A DNA stretch of 64,000 nucleotides from Ferrimonas futtsuensis DSM 18154 (GCF_000422645.1 NZ_AUGL01000015.1:62001-126000), one strand, 5' to 3'. Positions 1-9,927 are shown, counted from the stretch's first letter. Notes: generated by a model not told the origin, from the sequence alone. Program-made: numbers and translations.

Positions 1-301
1 TAAAAACAGCCGGCGCGCATCAGAATTTGCCAGTTACATAAGTGACTTGGAGTGCCAGACCCAGAAAATGAACCCTATCTCTACCGCTGAAGTAGGGGAA
101 GGCTAAGCCTAAAACAGCAAAAACAACAGGCTGTTCGCCCTCATCATTGTGCGAAATTTAGAACGCTGAGTTTTCATAATTCAACTACAACAGGAAAGCT
201 CGCGGATCTCCCCGGACCCTACCCCGGATTCGCACCCTGAACACTGCGCTCCCACTGCCTCTGGCGCAACCCTACAACCTCATAGAAACAGGACAGTTGT
301 C
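1..301. other. non-coding leader upstream of purC
   Basis: No convincing open reading frame is seen here on either strand. The stretch should carry the purC promoter, but no clear promoter pair and no good match to the PurR operator stood out. The left edge may cut the end of a neighbouring transcription unit. Confidence 0.4.
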
Positions 302-1405
302 ATGAGTCTCGCCGATAAAGTTTTGGCCGTTAACAACGATCTTCCTATCCGTACCGATCAGCCGGTTCACAGCGGCAAAGTACGCAGCGTCTATTGGCTG
401 ACCCCCGAAGACAGCGCTCGCCTGATCAAGGAAAAGGGCTATGACGTCGCCGCCGATGCCCCCCTGGCCATCATGGTGATCAGTGACCGCATCAGCGCCT
501 TTGACTGCATCTGGCATGGCGAAAACGGCCTGTCCGGAGTGCCGGGTAAAGGCGCCGCCCTGAACGCCATCTCCAACCACTGGTTTAGACTGTTCCGCGA
601 GCAGGGCCTGGCGGACAGCCACATCCTGGACATTCCCCACCCCTTCGTCTGGATTGTGCAAAAAGCCCGCCCGGTGATGATTGAGGCCATTTGCCGCCAG
701 TACATCACCGGCTCCATGTGGCGCAGCTACACCAAGGGAGAGCGTGAGTTCTGTGGCATCCAGATCGCGGAAGGTCTGAAAAAAGATCAGAAACTGCCGG
801 AGCTGCTGATCACTCCCTCCACCAAGGGGATCCTCAAGGGCATTCCCGGGGTTCCAGAAGCGGATGACGTGAACATCACCCGTCAGAACATCGTCGACAA
901 CTACCAGGCCTTCAACTTCCGCACCCTGGAAGACATCGACCTGTACGAAAAACTGCTCAAAGAGGGCTTCGACGTCATCAGCGATGCCCTGGGCAAGCTG
1001 GACCAGGTGTTTGTCGACACCAAGTTCGAGTTCGGTTACGTCACCGACAGCCAGGGTCAGGAGAAGCTGATCTACATGGACGAGGTTGGCACTCCCGACT
1101 CTTCCCGCATCTGGGACGGCCCCGGCTACCGGGACGGCATCGTCGTGGAGAACTCCAAGGAGGGCTTCCGCCAGATGCTGCTGAGCCACTTCCCCGATCC
1201 GGATATCCTGCTCAACAAAGATCGCATGGATGAGCGTCAGGCCCTGGCCCGTGACAACGACCTGCCGGAATCGGTGCTGATGGCGGTCTCGCGAACCTAT
1301 GTGGACATCGCCGAGAAGATCACCGGCCAGAAGCTGGTGTTGTCCGACAACCCTAAAGCGGAGATCATCCAGATTCTTAAGGAGCAGTACGGCCTGGTTG
1401 ACTAA
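302..1405 (+). CDS. purC: phosphoribosylaminoimidazole-succinocarboxamide synthase
   Basis: SAICAR synthase of de novo purine synthesis. It joins aspartate to CAIR using ATP, in the cytoplasm. The 367-residue product has the long form found in Vibrio and Shewanella relatives rather than the roughly 237-residue E. coli form. The N-terminal [11 protein letters not shown] stretch is the family's ATP-binding start, and the middle holds the conserved SDRISAFD segment (about residues 60-67). A central [13 protein letters not shown] block supplies substrate-binding residues typical of the family. The ATG at 302 is preceded by AGGA about 9 bases upstream. It is followed by a strong hairpin, so it is probably transcribed alone. 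Identification is confident. Confidence 0.96.
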   Translation: MSLADKVLAVNNDLPIRTDQPVHSGKVRSVYWLTPEDSARLIKEKGYDVAADAPLAIMVISDRISAFDCIWHGENGLSGVPGKGAALNAISNHWFRLFREQGLADSHILDIPHPFVWIVQKARPVMIEAICRQYITGSMWRSYTKGEREFCGIQIAEGLKKDQKLPELLITPSTKGILKGIPGVPEADDVNITRQNIVDNYQAFNFRTLEDIDLYEKLLKEGFDVISDALGKLDQVFVDTKFEFGYVTDSQGQEKLIYMDEVGTPDSSRIWDGPGYRDGIVVENSKEGFRQMLLSHFPDPDILLNKDRMDERQALARDNDLPESVLMAVSRTYVDIAEKITGQKLVLSDNPKAEIIQILKEQYGLVD

Positions 1406-1416
1406 AGTCCCTCTTC

Positions 1417-1440
1417 GGCAAGCCGCACCCGCGGCTTGCC
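1417..1440 (+). terminator. hairpin after purC
   Basis: Perfect 10-bp stem (GGCAAGCCGC with its complement) and a 4-base loop, 12 bases past the purC stop. The T-run after it is poor, so it may be a weak or Rho-aided terminator. Confidence 0.55.
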
Positions 1441-1480
1441 GCCCTCTATCAGCAGAAATCGCCTTCGTGACACGAACTTT

Positions 1481-1503
1481 AATTTTCTCTAATTAAGAAA
1501 ATT
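1481..1503. repeat. AT-rich inverted repeat upstream of the DsrE-like gene
   Basis: Arms AATTTTCT and AGAAAATT around a 7-base spacer, 66-88 bases before the start of the DsrE-like gene and next to a TTATAT that could be its -10 element. It could be an operator; nothing in the sequence says for which regulator. Confidence 0.3.
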
Positions 1504-1568
1504 CTTATATACAGGGTTGGCTCTTCCCTTTATCCTTGCCTCAACACCTCTCAGCGCAAGGAAACACC

Positions 1569-2057
1569 ATGCCCTCTATAAGAAAACTGCTTCTCATTGG
1601 TCTGCCCCTGTTGGCCTGTCTCAATCTGGTCTCGGCTCATGCGACAGAGCGTCCGTTGGATACTCAAGCACTGAAAGGGGTGGCACAAGGCAAAGCACTG
1701 TTTGACATCAACCTGTCAGAGTTGGAGAAACTGCCGCTGTACCTGCAGGTGATTGAGATGACCCATGATGGGCTGACAGCGCAAGGCACAGCTCCCGACT
1801 TTGTCATCGCATTCCGGGGAGCATCGGTACAGTTTATCCATGGTCAGGATGGCCATAACCCTGCACGCCAAAAAATCGCCTCTCAGATTCAGCGGCTTAA
1901 AGCCAGGGGCGTTCGCATGGAGGCCTGCTCTATCGCCACCGAGCTCTTTGGGGTCGACAACAGCCAGCTACTGCCCGGCATCGAGCCGGTGGGCAACACC
2001 TTTATCTCCCTCATCGGCTACCAGTCTCAGGGCTACAGCAGTATCGTTATCATGTAA
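1569..2057 (+). CDS. periplasmic DsrE-like family protein
   Basis: A 162-residue protein with an N-terminal signal peptide (basic start, then LLLIGLPLLACLNLVSAHA). The rest matches the general plan of exported DsrE/DsrF-fold proteins: a strand reaching FRGASVQFIHG, a helix with KIASQIQRLKARGV, a single cysteine in MEACSIAT (the place where sulfur-relay members carry theirs), and an ending of GYQSQGYSSIVIM. The substrate is unknown, and a sulfur-handling role is only inferred from the fold. The ATG at 1569 is chosen over the in-frame ATG at 1536 because AAGGAAA lies just before it and the signal peptide starts there. It is monocistronic, with terminators on both sides. Confidence 0.75.
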   Translation: MPSIRKLLLIGLPLLACLNLVSAHATERPLDTQALKGVAQGKALFDINLSELEKLPLYLQVIEMTHDGLTAQGTAPDFVIAFRGASVQFIHGQDGHNPARQKIASQIQRLKARGVRMEACSIATELFGVDNSQLLPGIEPVGNTFISLIGYQSQGYSSIVIM

Positions 2058-2060
2058 AAA

Positions 2061-2081
2061 AGGGGCCCTGGCTGGGCCCCT
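2061..2081. terminator. GC-rich terminator hairpin
   Basis: Stem AGGGGCCC with a 5-base loop, directly after the DsrE-like stop and preceded by an A-run. It could stop the convergent chemoreceptor transcript (T-run on the minus strand) as well as the DsrE-like gene. Confidence 0.7.
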
Positions 2082-2103
2082 GTTACTGTCTGTGTCCGGG
2101 TCA

Positions 2104-4233
2104 CTATAGCTTAAATTGAGTGACTATCTGACGCTGCTCCACCGACAGTTGCTGCAGCTCCTCGCTTAAGCCGGCGGAGGCCTCCGCCTCCGAGGCGATA
2201 GAGCGGCTGGCTTCTCGAATGTTGCTGACATTGTGGCTGACCTCGTTGGCCACACTACTCTGCTCCGAGGCCAGGCTGGCGATCGTGGTGCCGTTTTCGG
2301 TGATATGGCGGATGTGCTCCACGATCACCTTAAGAGCGTCGTCCATCGCCTGCACCTGGCTGACCGCTGTCAGGGCTTTGTCGTTACCACTGCTGATCGC
2401 CTGGACCACATTGTGGGTGCCGCCCTGCAGCAGCTCAATCAACCGGCGAATCTCCCCGACCGACTCCTGAGTGCGCTCCGCCAGGGCCCGAACCTCGGAC
2501 GCCACCACGGCAAAGCCGCGGCCCTGCTCCCCGGCTCGCGCCGCTTCGATGGCGGCATTGAGGGCCAGCAGATTGGTCTGCTCGGCGATCTCCTGGATCA
2601 CCTTGAGGATGGACTCGATGTTCTGACTCTCCTGCTCCAGCTGTCGGGCGATGGGCATCGCCTCCGACACATCCTGCACCAGAGACTGCACCGCCAAGCT
2701 GGTATCGGTCGCCACCCGCTGGCCTTCGGCGGCTGCGTTTCCGGCATCTCCTGCGGCATCTGCAGCCTGGGCGGCATTTTCTGATACGCTGTTGGCGGTC
2801 GCCGTCATCTGCTCCAGAGCGGTGGCCACCTGCTCCATCTCCAACATCTGCTGCTGACTGCCACTGCTGCTTCGCACTGCAATCTCTGAGGCTCGAAGGG
2901 AAGTGGCCTCTCCGCTATTTACGGACTGTTCAATCGCACTGACTGTTTCATGGAGCTTTTCCAAAAACTGATTAAACCGGTGGGCCAAAACCCCAATCTC
3001 GTCGTTACTCTTCAGCGACAACCTCTGGGTCAGATCCCACTCGCCAGAGGCAATGGTCTCGATTCGCTCTGTGATCGTTCGGATAGGCTTGACCGACCGA
3101 CGGGTGGTAAACCACACCATCAACAAGGCCGTTAAAGCAATGACAGTTGCAGCGATGATCTCCTGACGGAAAGCCACACTCGTCAGTTGAGTCAATTTTC
3201 GGTCCAGATCTACTGCTGCAGCCAAAACCTTTTTAGAGGGTGCACTTAGCACCAAACCCCAGCTGGTAGCGGCATTTTCAAAACGAACCGGAGACCAGGT
3301 TCTAAGCTGTTCGCCATCGTCACTCCATTGAATCAAAGGCTGATTGGAACCCAGCCAGGACATTACCTGATCTCGGCCGATCTGCCCCGCGGCCGGCAGC
3401 GGAGCCCCCAGGCCATCCCCATTATCACGGGCCACCAGGATGCCCGCCTGGCTGACCAAGGCCACTTCACCCTCTCCGTCTACCAGACGGGAGTCCACAG
3501 ATTCGATCAGGGGCTGCAATCCGGCCAGGGAGATGTCGATGCCCAGCATGCCCACCAATTCTCCCCCTTGGAGCAGAGGATAGGTGACTGAGGTCATCAA
3601 CATCTCATTGTCACCGACATCATCCAGATAGGGGTCTAGCACACAAGCCTTCCTCTGGCGCACAGCACACTGATACCACTCAACCTCGGGGATGCCGTAG
3701 TCATTCAGAGCCGTATCATGGAGGTCCTCTTCCAGCATCACCTCCAGCCCGATCTGGCCCTCACCCTCCCTGTACCAGTAAGGGGTAAAGCGACCAACAC
3801 TGTTGGATGCCAACTCGTCATCGCCGATAAATTCCGCGTCCCGCCCCAAAGCGTCTTGGTTCCACACCATGTAGACACCGAGAACGTCTTTGTACTCAAG
3901 CAGGCTGCTTTTCAAGAATGCATTTATCTGGGCCCGTGCCTCGGCACCGGGGGCGGATTGAGTACGCATAAACAACGCCGCTTGCGCCATCGCACGAGCC
4001 CTTACTAGGTTCTTGTCGATGATCGCCTTCACCACCTGGGATTGCTCAGCCGCCAGGGCCTGAAGATGGCTTTCAGCAGAAGCCTTAAGGTTTTCGGTTG
4101 TCTGTTGCCGTGACAGCTTCTGCAGTTCACCGGAATGAAAAAGGGAAAAAGCGACCAGAATGGCCAAGGCCAGAATCAGGCAACTTCCTGAGATAAAAGA
4201 GATCTTGCGGTGAATAAAGTTTGTCTGTTCCAT
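2104..4233 (-). CDS. methyl-accepting chemotaxis protein with dCache sensor
   Basis: A 709-residue chemoreceptor. Order: cytoplasmic start, a first membrane segment (about residues 14-35), a periplasmic double-Cache domain (to about 340) with the typical GRFTPYWYR, DPYLDDVG and GMLGIDISL elements, a second membrane segment, HAMP (about 385-435), then the long signalling hairpin with the tip [23 protein letters not shown]. Dimers would signal through CheW/CheA to the flagellar motor. There is no C-terminal CheR-docking pentapeptide. The ATG at 4233 is preferred over the one at 4254 because it begins the membrane-insertion sequence. The ligand is unknown; Cache domains usually bind small acids or amino acids. 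It is paralogous to the next gene, with a nearly identical C-terminal half. Confidence 0.93.
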   Translation of the reverse strand: MEQTNFIHRKISFISGSCLILALAILVAFSLFHSGELQKLSRQQTTENLKASAESHLQALAAEQSQVVKAIIDKNLVRARAMAQAALFMRTQSAPGAEARAQINAFLKSSLLEYKDVLGVYMVWNQDALGRDAEFIGDDELASNSVGRFTPYWYREGEGQIGLEVMLEEDLHDTALNDYGIPEVEWYQCAVRQRKACVLDPYLDDVGDNEMLMTSVTYPLLQGGELVGMLGIDISLAGLQPLIESVDSRLVDGEGEVALVSQAGILVARDNGDGLGAPLPAAGQIGRDQVMSWLGSNQPLIQWSDDGEQLRTWSPVRFENAATSWGLVLSAPSKKVLAAAVDLDRKLTQLTSVAFRQEIIAATVIALTALLMVWFTTRRSVKPIRTITERIETIASGEWDLTQRLSLKSNDEIGVLAHRFNQFLEKLHETVSAIEQSVNSGEATSLRASEIAVRSSSGSQQQMLEMEQVATALEQMTATANSVSENAAQAADAAGDAGNAAAEGQRVATDTSLAVQSLVQDVSEAMPIARQLEQESQNIESILKVIQEIAEQTNLLALNAAIEAARAGEQGRGFAVVASEVRALAERTQESVGEIRRLIELLQGGTHNVVQAISSGNDKALTAVSQVQAMDDALKVIVEHIRHITENGTTIASLASEQSSVANEVSHNVSNIREASRSIASEAEASAGLSEELQQLSVEQRQIVTQFKL

Positions 4234-4463
4234 CGTTCTACAGCCGCCTGGCACTGTGACTAACTAACGAAATGGATTCAAATCTATATATGTGTATTTA
4301 CACTGTAAAGTATGCGTGACTATTTCATTCTCAGGGTTGTAAACAAATCACACTCTGGAACTGAATCTTGTTATCTGGATAATTATTAACCCAATAAAAT
4401 TGCAAATTGGATGCAGATTTGCTGGCCCTTAACAACAGGCGTGCAGAGCCATTCGACAGAATG

Positions 4464-4484
4464 GGGCTCTGATTCTCAGAGCCC
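4464..4484 (-). terminator. hairpin after the second chemoreceptor
   Basis: Perfect 9-bp stem (GGGCTCTGA with its complement) and a TTC loop, 20 bases past the chemoreceptor stop on the minus strand. A third copy of the arm (CAGAGCC at 4444-4450) can pair instead, so two hairpins compete. The T-run is weak. Confidence 0.4.
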
Positions 4485-4503
4485 TTCGACACCGGGATGA
4501 GCG

Positions 4504-6636
4504 CTACACTTTAAACTGGGTCACAATCTGCCTCTGCTCCACCGACAGTTGCTGCAACTCCTCACTGAGTCCCGCCGAGGCTTCCGCTTCTGTCGCAATA
4601 GAACGGCTGGCTTCACGAATGTTGCTGACGTTCAAACTGATCTCATTGGCGACACTGCTCTGCTCCGAAGCCAGGTTGGCGATCATGGCACCGTTGTCAG
4701 TGATGTGGCGGATGTGCTCCACGATCACCTTGAGGGCATCATCCATCGCCTGTACCTGGCTGACTGCGGCCAGGGCTTTGTCGTTGCCGCTGCTAATAGC
4801 CTGGACGACGTTACGGGTACCGCCCTGCAACAGCTCAATCAACCGGCGGATCTCGCCCACCGACTCTTGAGTGCGTTCTGCCAGGGCCCGAACCTCAGAC
4901 GCGACCACAGCAAAGCCGCGTCCCTGCTCCCCGGCCCTGGCCGCTTCGATGGCGGCATTGAGTGCCAGCAGGTTAGTCTGCTCGGCGATCTCCTGAATCA
5001 CCTTGAGGATGGACTCGATGTTCTGGCTCTCCTGCTCCAGCTGACGGGCCATGGGCATCGCCTCGGACACATCCTGCACCAGGGACTGTACCGCCACACT
5101 GGTGTCGCCGGCCACCTGTTGCCCCTCGACAGCCGCCTCGCTGGCATCGCCTGCGGCATCGGCGGCCTGAACGGCGTTTTCTGACACACTGTTGGCGGTG
5201 GCGGTCATCTGCTCCAGGGCGGTGGCCACCTGCTCCATCTCCAGCAGTTGCTGCTGACTGCTGTCACTGGTGCGCGCAGCAATCTCAGAGGCTCGCTGTG
5301 AGGTGGCCTGCCCCTGATTGACCGACTCATCGATCAATTGCACCGTGGTTTGCAGCTTTTCCAGAAACTGATTAAACCAATGCACCAAGGTGCCCACCTC
5401 ATCCCGATGCTCGATGGTCAGACGCTGAGTCAGGTCCCATTCGCCTGAGGCGATGGACTGCAGTCTGTGGGTCATGTTCCAGATGGGACGCACCAGATAC
5501 CGGGAGCTTATCCAGATGATCCCCAGGGATAGGAGGGTGATGACGACGGCAACCATCAGAGCCTGCCAGGTCACGGTGTCATTGTGCTCAGCGATACTCT
5601 TGTCCAGGGCAAGCGCACTGGCCAGCACCTGCTCGGCCGGAGCACTGAAGGCCAGGGTCCAGCTACTGTCTGTGCCACTGAAGGGGATGCTCTGAACAGC
5701 ATACAGGGAGGCCAGATCGTCACTCCACTCACAGCTACCCGGCTGCTGCTTCAGTGCCGCCTGAATGGGTTCGGGCAACATTGCCTTTCCCTGACCCAAA
5801 AGTGCGGAGTCGGTGTCATTGGCCACAACGAACCCATCCTGGCTGACCAGCGCCACCTGCCCTTTTCCGGACACCAGTTTGCTGTCCACTTGCTCAATCA
5901 GCGGCTGCATGGCAGCGACCGACAGATCGATGCCGACCACCCCGATAATTTCACCCTGGGAGATAAGCGGCAGGGTAACCGAGGTGATCAACTCCTGATC
6001 GCTGCCCACCTCATCCACATAGGGGTTCAGCACGCAGGCGCGACCGCGCTCCACCGGACAACTGAACCACTGGTTTTGTGGCATGCCCTGCTTGGTGGGA
6101 CTGCTGTTGCGGACATCTTGCTCGTTCACGACCTGCAGCACCGGCTTGCCGCTGGCGTCTCGATACCAATAGGGGGCAAAGCGCCCTTTTTCGTTCGAAG
6201 CCAGGGCAAAATTGTCATGGAACTGAAAGTCCTGCTCATCCAGACCGTCGGGGCGCATCACCAGGAAGATGCCCTTGATGTCATTGTGCGCCTCTACCAG
6301 ATGGTGAATGTACTCTTTCAGATGCCGACGCAAGTTAGCCGTGTCGCCACTTTGCCGCAATGAGTCGGCGCGCATGCTCAACACAGACTCGGCAATCACC
6401 TCAACCCGGAACAGGTGACGCTCGATGACACTGCGAACCTGGGATGCCTGCTCGGAGGCCAGGGCACCCACATAGTCACGGGCCGACTGGCGAAGATTGT
6501 CGGAGGTTTGCTGGCGAATCAGCACCTGGGACTGACTGGAGTCGTACAGAAAGAAGCTGACCATGGTCCCAAGGGCCAGGATCAGGCAGATGGCAGCCAG
6601 AATGGCTATCTTGTTACGAATTGAGATGTTATGCAT
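4504..6636 (-). CDS. methyl-accepting chemotaxis protein with dCache sensor
   Basis: A 710-residue chemoreceptor with the same plan as its downstream neighbour: membrane segment near residues 10-30, periplasmic double-Cache domain ([27 protein letters not shown]), a second membrane segment around 360-380, HAMP, and a signalling hairpin with the same [15 protein letters not shown] tip. From about residue 465 to the end the two proteins are almost identical, while their Cache domains have diverged strongly. This is the pattern of a duplication with continued exchange of the signalling half. The ligands probably differ. A 270-base gap with a hairpin separates the two genes, so each probably has its own promoter. 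Confidence 0.93.
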   Translation of the reverse strand: MHNISIRNKIAILAAICLILALGTMVSFFLYDSSQSQVLIRQQTSDNLRQSARDYVGALASEQASQVRSVIERHLFRVEVIAESVLSMRADSLRQSGDTANLRRHLKEYIHHLVEAHNDIKGIFLVMRPDGLDEQDFQFHDNFALASNEKGRFAPYWYRDASGKPVLQVVNEQDVRNSSPTKQGMPQNQWFSCPVERGRACVLNPYVDEVGSDQELITSVTLPLISQGEIIGVVGIDLSVAAMQPLIEQVDSKLVSGKGQVALVSQDGFVVANDTDSALLGQGKAMLPEPIQAALKQQPGSCEWSDDLASLYAVQSIPFSGTDSSWTLAFSAPAEQVLASALALDKSIAEHNDTVTWQALMVAVVITLLSLGIIWISSRYLVRPIWNMTHRLQSIASGEWDLTQRLTIEHRDEVGTLVHWFNQFLEKLQTTVQLIDESVNQGQATSQRASEIAARTSDSSQQQLLEMEQVATALEQMTATANSVSENAVQAADAAGDASEAAVEGQQVAGDTSVAVQSLVQDVSEAMPMARQLEQESQNIESILKVIQEIAEQTNLLALNAAIEAARAGEQGRGFAVVASEVRALAERTQESVGEIRRLIELLQGGTRNVVQAISSGNDKALAAVSQVQAMDDALKVIVEHIRHITDNGAMIANLASEQSSVANEISLNVSNIREASRSIATEAEASAGLSEELQQLSVEQRQIVTQFKV

Positions 6637-6817
6637 TTATCGGATCCGATTCATTTCCCCTCTGTTACCCGACACAATGATTGCTCTCTCACCTGCAATA
6701 AGGGGCCCACTTTACCCTAGGGTTATCCATATATAAATTGCGAATTATCAAATAGATGGCCAAAACACTCGCGACCGCACAAAACCGGCGCAGAGTGACT
6801 CACTGAGTGGCGTCGAC

Positions 6818-7480
6818 TCAAGAATCATTGATCACTGGGTAGTAGGGATCCCCCCAGTGAGACTGAGCAGCATCCATCATGATGTTGATGATGCTGGGCA
6901 CCAGTGCCTGCATCAGATGTGTGCAGTCCCTGACCTGGTTGCGGTTGATGCCACTGTTCCAGGTCGCACCACCATGCACCAGCTGATTGCGTAGGGTATA
7001 GACTCGCGCCAATACGATGGAAAGCAGTTTGGGCGTGTCATTGTTGCTCAGCGCCTTCGAGGCCGCCCTTTTGGCACGGGCAAAGCTGGCCTTCCACGCC
7101 TCTTCGCTCAGCTTGCCATTCAGATGGTCCCAGTAGGGCTGGAACACAAACCGGTTATCCAGCAAAACTCGGATGGGCCCGGTAAAGCTCTGCCACACCA
7201 ATTGCGACAGACGCTCCTGCTTATCATGAGCGTTAAGGCGACTGATGAACTCGCCAAAGACATGCTGCTCACCGGGCCGGTACTTTATGGGGATATCGCA
7301 CGCATAGGCCGCGTTAAAGGCGATCCACAGAAAGATCAGTTTGCTGTCGTCATCCTCACAGCTTTCCGCTTTGTCTAGCCAGCTGAGCGCCCGATGGACT
7401 CTCAGATTCAACCCCTCTGGGTAGATCTCCCGCTCAAGGCGATGACGTCGTTTTAGCTGTTCGAAACATAGTGCAGTCAT
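6818..7480 (-). CDS. HEPN-domain protein (ApeA-like)
   Basis: A 220-residue soluble, mostly helical protein. The C-terminal half holds R164-N-Q-L-V-H169, the RX4-6H motif of HEPN domains, in the context YTLRNQLVHGGATWNSG typical of the ApeA-like branch. In this superfamily the Arg and His form an RNase active site, and many members act in toxin-antitoxin or antiphage systems. No antitoxin-like partner is seen beside it: both flanks are non-coding or housekeeping. The first 60 residues (LIFLWIAFNAAYA) are also conserved in this group. The start has no strong Shine-Dalgarno sequence. A nuclease role is inferred from the motif alone. Confidence 0.7.
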   Translation of the reverse strand: MTALCFEQLKRRHRLEREIYPEGLNLRVHRALSWLDKAESCEDDDSKLIFLWIAFNAAYACDIPIKYRPGEQHVFGEFISRLNAHDKQERLSQLVWQSFTGPIRVLLDNRFVFQPYWDHLNGKLSEEAWKASFARAKRAASKALSNNDTPKLLSIVLARVYTLRNQLVHGGATWNSGINRNQVRDCTHLMQALVPSIINIMMDAAQSHWGDPYYPVINDS

Positions 7481-7901
7481 GTGGCTTTGCCCTTTCCTTA
7501 CCCGCGATATAACGCCTGTTCACCTAAGGTGCCACAACCCAGCCATGGCTTTGTTGATCTAAGCTATTCTTTTTTAGCCAGTTTCTTATTGTTAAATAGA
7601 TTGCCGCTCCAGAGGCCGGGTTACAGATTCACACCTTGAGCGCCGCGTCGACCGACACCTTATCTATCCGCCTAGAATTATCCCCACTCACCGAGATTAT
7701 GATCTCTTTTCATTGGGTGTAATACATTGTTTTATATCGGGGTATATCTACTGGCAACTGTTCCCAAAATCGCCTTGTGATGGCCGATGACAAATGAGTG
7801 TTACCAACAACTCTCTTTTTCTGTTCTAAAATACTAAATCAAGAAAAATCAACACTGTGTAGCAAGCAAGACTAATCCAATCATTATCAGCGGGTGCAGA
7901 T
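7481..7901. other. intergenic region, AT-richer
   Basis: No gene is supported here. The two flanking genes are divergent, so both promoters should lie inside. A TAAAAT near 7826 could be the -10 element for the membrane protein gene. No clear operator or RNA structure was seen. Confidence 0.4.
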
Positions 7902-8585
7902 ATGAACAACAGCTTCAGTTACAAATTGCGGGATGCAGTCGCTTATCGAAAGCAGACGGATCTTCCCAAGGTCAACCCTATTATTGCCTTTGTTACTGCC
8001 TCGACTCTTGCCTATATCGTACTGGCGATTTTTGCTATTCCATCTGGAGAACACCCTGACTATCACTTCGTCAACGAAGATGGTGCGATCACCGCTTTGT
8101 CAGCCATCTATCTGGCCATGGCCAGTGCCTTCTCTCTGGGCTCATTGGCGATAACCGTTCGCGCAAAAGATCCCAATGTCTGGCCCTGGGTAATCATGAC
8201 TCTGGGTTTCGGAATTCTCGCTTTAGATGAGCTGCTTCAATTTCATGAACGCTTTGGGACTGTCCTTGCTCAATACCTAGACTCAGGCATCTATAGAAAC
8301 TGGAATGATGTCATTGTCATACTCTATGGCGTGGTTGCATTACTCATCATGGCGTCAATTTTGCCGAGCATAGTTCGCTGTCGAATGCTTCTTGAGTTGT
8401 TTGTTATAGGCTTCGCGTTCTATGTGGCCCATACCTTTATCGATGCGACCCACGAACCAAGGACCATCGTCTCTGCCATTTTTGAAGAATCCGCCAAGCT
8501 GTTTTGCGTATTATTTTTAGCCTTGGGTTCCTTTATTGGGTTTCTCGGGGTTTTATGGAATTTCAAACCGTCCAATAATCAGTGA
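7902..8585 (+). CDS. multipass membrane protein, unrecognised
   Basis: A 227-residue protein with about six hydrophobic segments. Charged motifs sit within or next to them: LALDELLQFHE (about residues 106-116), HTFIDATHE and IFEESAKL. The spacing of Asp/Glu/His residues near the membrane suggests a buried polar or metal site, but I do not recognise a characterised family. The codon composition is clearly AT-richer than the neighbours, with more ATT, TTT and TTG codons, so it may have been acquired. It is transcribed alone and convergent with the ligase/transport operon. A start at 7902 is likely, although the upstream GGTGC is a poor ribosome-binding site. Confidence 0.6.
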   Translation: MNNSFSYKLRDAVAYRKQTDLPKVNPIIAFVTASTLAYIVLAIFAIPSGEHPDYHFVNEDGAITALSAIYLAMASAFSLGSLAITVRAKDPNVWPWVIMTLGFGILALDELLQFHERFGTVLAQYLDSGIYRNWNDVIVILYGVVALLIMASILPSIVRCRMLLELFVIGFAFYVAHTFIDATHEPRTIVSAIFEESAKLFCVLFLALGSFIGFLGVLWNFKPSNNQ

Positions 8586-8630
8586 GCCGATATTCCACAG
8601 GATCGAGAAACCACACCTGTCCAGGCCCAC

Positions 8631-8656
8631 AAAAAAGCCGGTGCAGGTGCACCGGC
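8631..8656 (-). terminator. intrinsic terminator of the transport/ligase operon
   Basis: Perfect 9-bp stem GCCGGTGCA with a 2-base loop and an A6 run at the left, which reads as a T6 tail on the minus strand. It lies 35 bases past the last gene of the operon. Confidence 0.85.
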
Positions 8657-8690
8657 AAACCACTACAGTCAAAGGTTACTAGGGAAACTA

Positions 8691-9917
8691 TCAGGGAGCA
8701 GGACGGCGATCCTCGATGACGATGCCGTCTCTGGGCAGGCTGCCGGGCTCCACCCAGGTTACGTCGACGCCCAGCTTGAGCAGGGCGCGGGCCAAAGTGG
8801 CCACTTCCGACTCGGGTAAGGGTGGCGCCGCCTGGGGTTCACACAACAAGGTAAGCTGGTCATTGTGGGCCTGGCGTTCCACCAGGGCGCGGATGCGACT
8901 CATGCCTGCCACCCGGCTGCGCAGGCGCTCAAGCTGAACCGGGTGGACAAACATCCCCTTGACCTTGGTGGTCTGATCCGCCCGTCCCATCCAGCCCTTG
9001 ATGCGGCCATTGCTGCGACCACAATCGCTGGGGCCGTCCATCATGGCAGAGAGGTCACCGGTGGCGAACCGGATCAGCGGATAGTCACGATTGAAGCTGG
9101 TGACCACCACCTCGCCCACCTCGCCGTCGGCCACGGGGTCACCGCTGCCGGGACGGACGATCTCCACCAAGATGTCTTCCGCCAGCACCAGCCCCTGGTC
9201 CGGCTCACTCTCGTAGGCAATCAGGCCGATGTCGGCGGTGGCATAGGCCTGGCGCACTTCGATGCCCGCCTCCTGGAACACTCTGCGCAGTGCCCCGGGC
9301 AGGGCCTCGCCGGTCACCAGGGCGTGGGTGAAAGAGAGGCTCTGCCCCCTCTCCGCCGCCCTGTCCAGCAGAATCTTAAGGAACGACGGCGTGCCGCAGT
9401 AGCCCTGAGGCTTCAGACTGGCGTTGATCTCCAGCTGCAACTCCGTCTGACCCGGGCCGGCGGGAATCACGGTACAGCCGCAGGCGCGAGCGCCTGAGTC
9501 CAGGATAAAACCGCCTGGGCTCAGGTGATAGGAGAGGCAGTTCTGCACCAGCTGTCCGGGACGAAAGCCGGCGGCGTAAAACGCCCGGCCCATGCGCCAC
9601 CAGTCATTACTGGTGTTCTCCGGTTCGTTGATGGGACCGGGAGACTGGAACAGTCGCTCCACCCTGCCCCCCTCCGGGTTCAGCCCTCCGAAGGGGCCGC
9701 GCTCCTCCTGCAGCTCAATCAGCTGAGACTTGCGGGTCACCGGCAGTCTGGCCAGCGCCTCCCGGCTGCCCACCGGGCCATTCAGCTCAGCCAGCAGCGC
9801 GCCGAAGTAGGGGCTGCTGCCCCGGGCAAAGTCGATAAAACCATCCAGTTGCGCCAACAGGCCCGCTTCCCGCTCCTGCGGGTCCAGGCACTCCTTGTCG
9901 TCGAAAAACTCGCACAT
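8691..9917 (-). CDS. PaaK-like AMP-binding CoA ligase
   Basis: A 408-residue member of the adenylate-forming family, closest in plan to phenylacetate-CoA ligase. Recognisable parts are AYATADIGLIAYE (acyl pocket and A5-like region), RFATGDLS (A7, ATP ribose binding) and the C-terminal GWMGRADQTTKVKGMFVHP block (A8 hinge). The usual Ser/Thr/Gly-rich P-loop is missing: at that place it reads LFQSPGPINEPE. It may activate the acid brought in by the adjoining transporter; the substrate is not known. The ATG at 9917 is chosen because AAGGAGG precedes it and it starts 10 bases after the ATPase gene, whereas the upstream ATG would overlap that gene. Last gene of the operon. Confidence 0.75.
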   Translation of the reverse strand: MCEFFDDKECLDPQEREAGLLAQLDGFIDFARGSSPYFGALLAELNGPVGSREALARLPVTRKSQLIELQEERGPFGGLNPEGGRVERLFQSPGPINEPENTSNDWWRMGRAFYAAGFRPGQLVQNCLSYHLSPGGFILDSGARACGCTVIPAGPGQTELQLEINASLKPQGYCGTPSFLKILLDRAAERGQSLSFTHALVTGEALPGALRRVFQEAGIEVRQAYATADIGLIAYESEPDQGLVLAEDILVEIVRPGSGDPVADGEVGEVVVTSFNRDYPLIRFATGDLSAMMDGPSDCGRSNGRIKGWMGRADQTTKVKGMFVHPVQLERLRSRVAGMSRIRALVERQAHNDQLTLLCEPQAAPPLPESEVATLARALLKLGVDVTWVEPGSLPRDGIVIEDRRPAP

Positions 9918-9927
9918 ACCAACCTCC

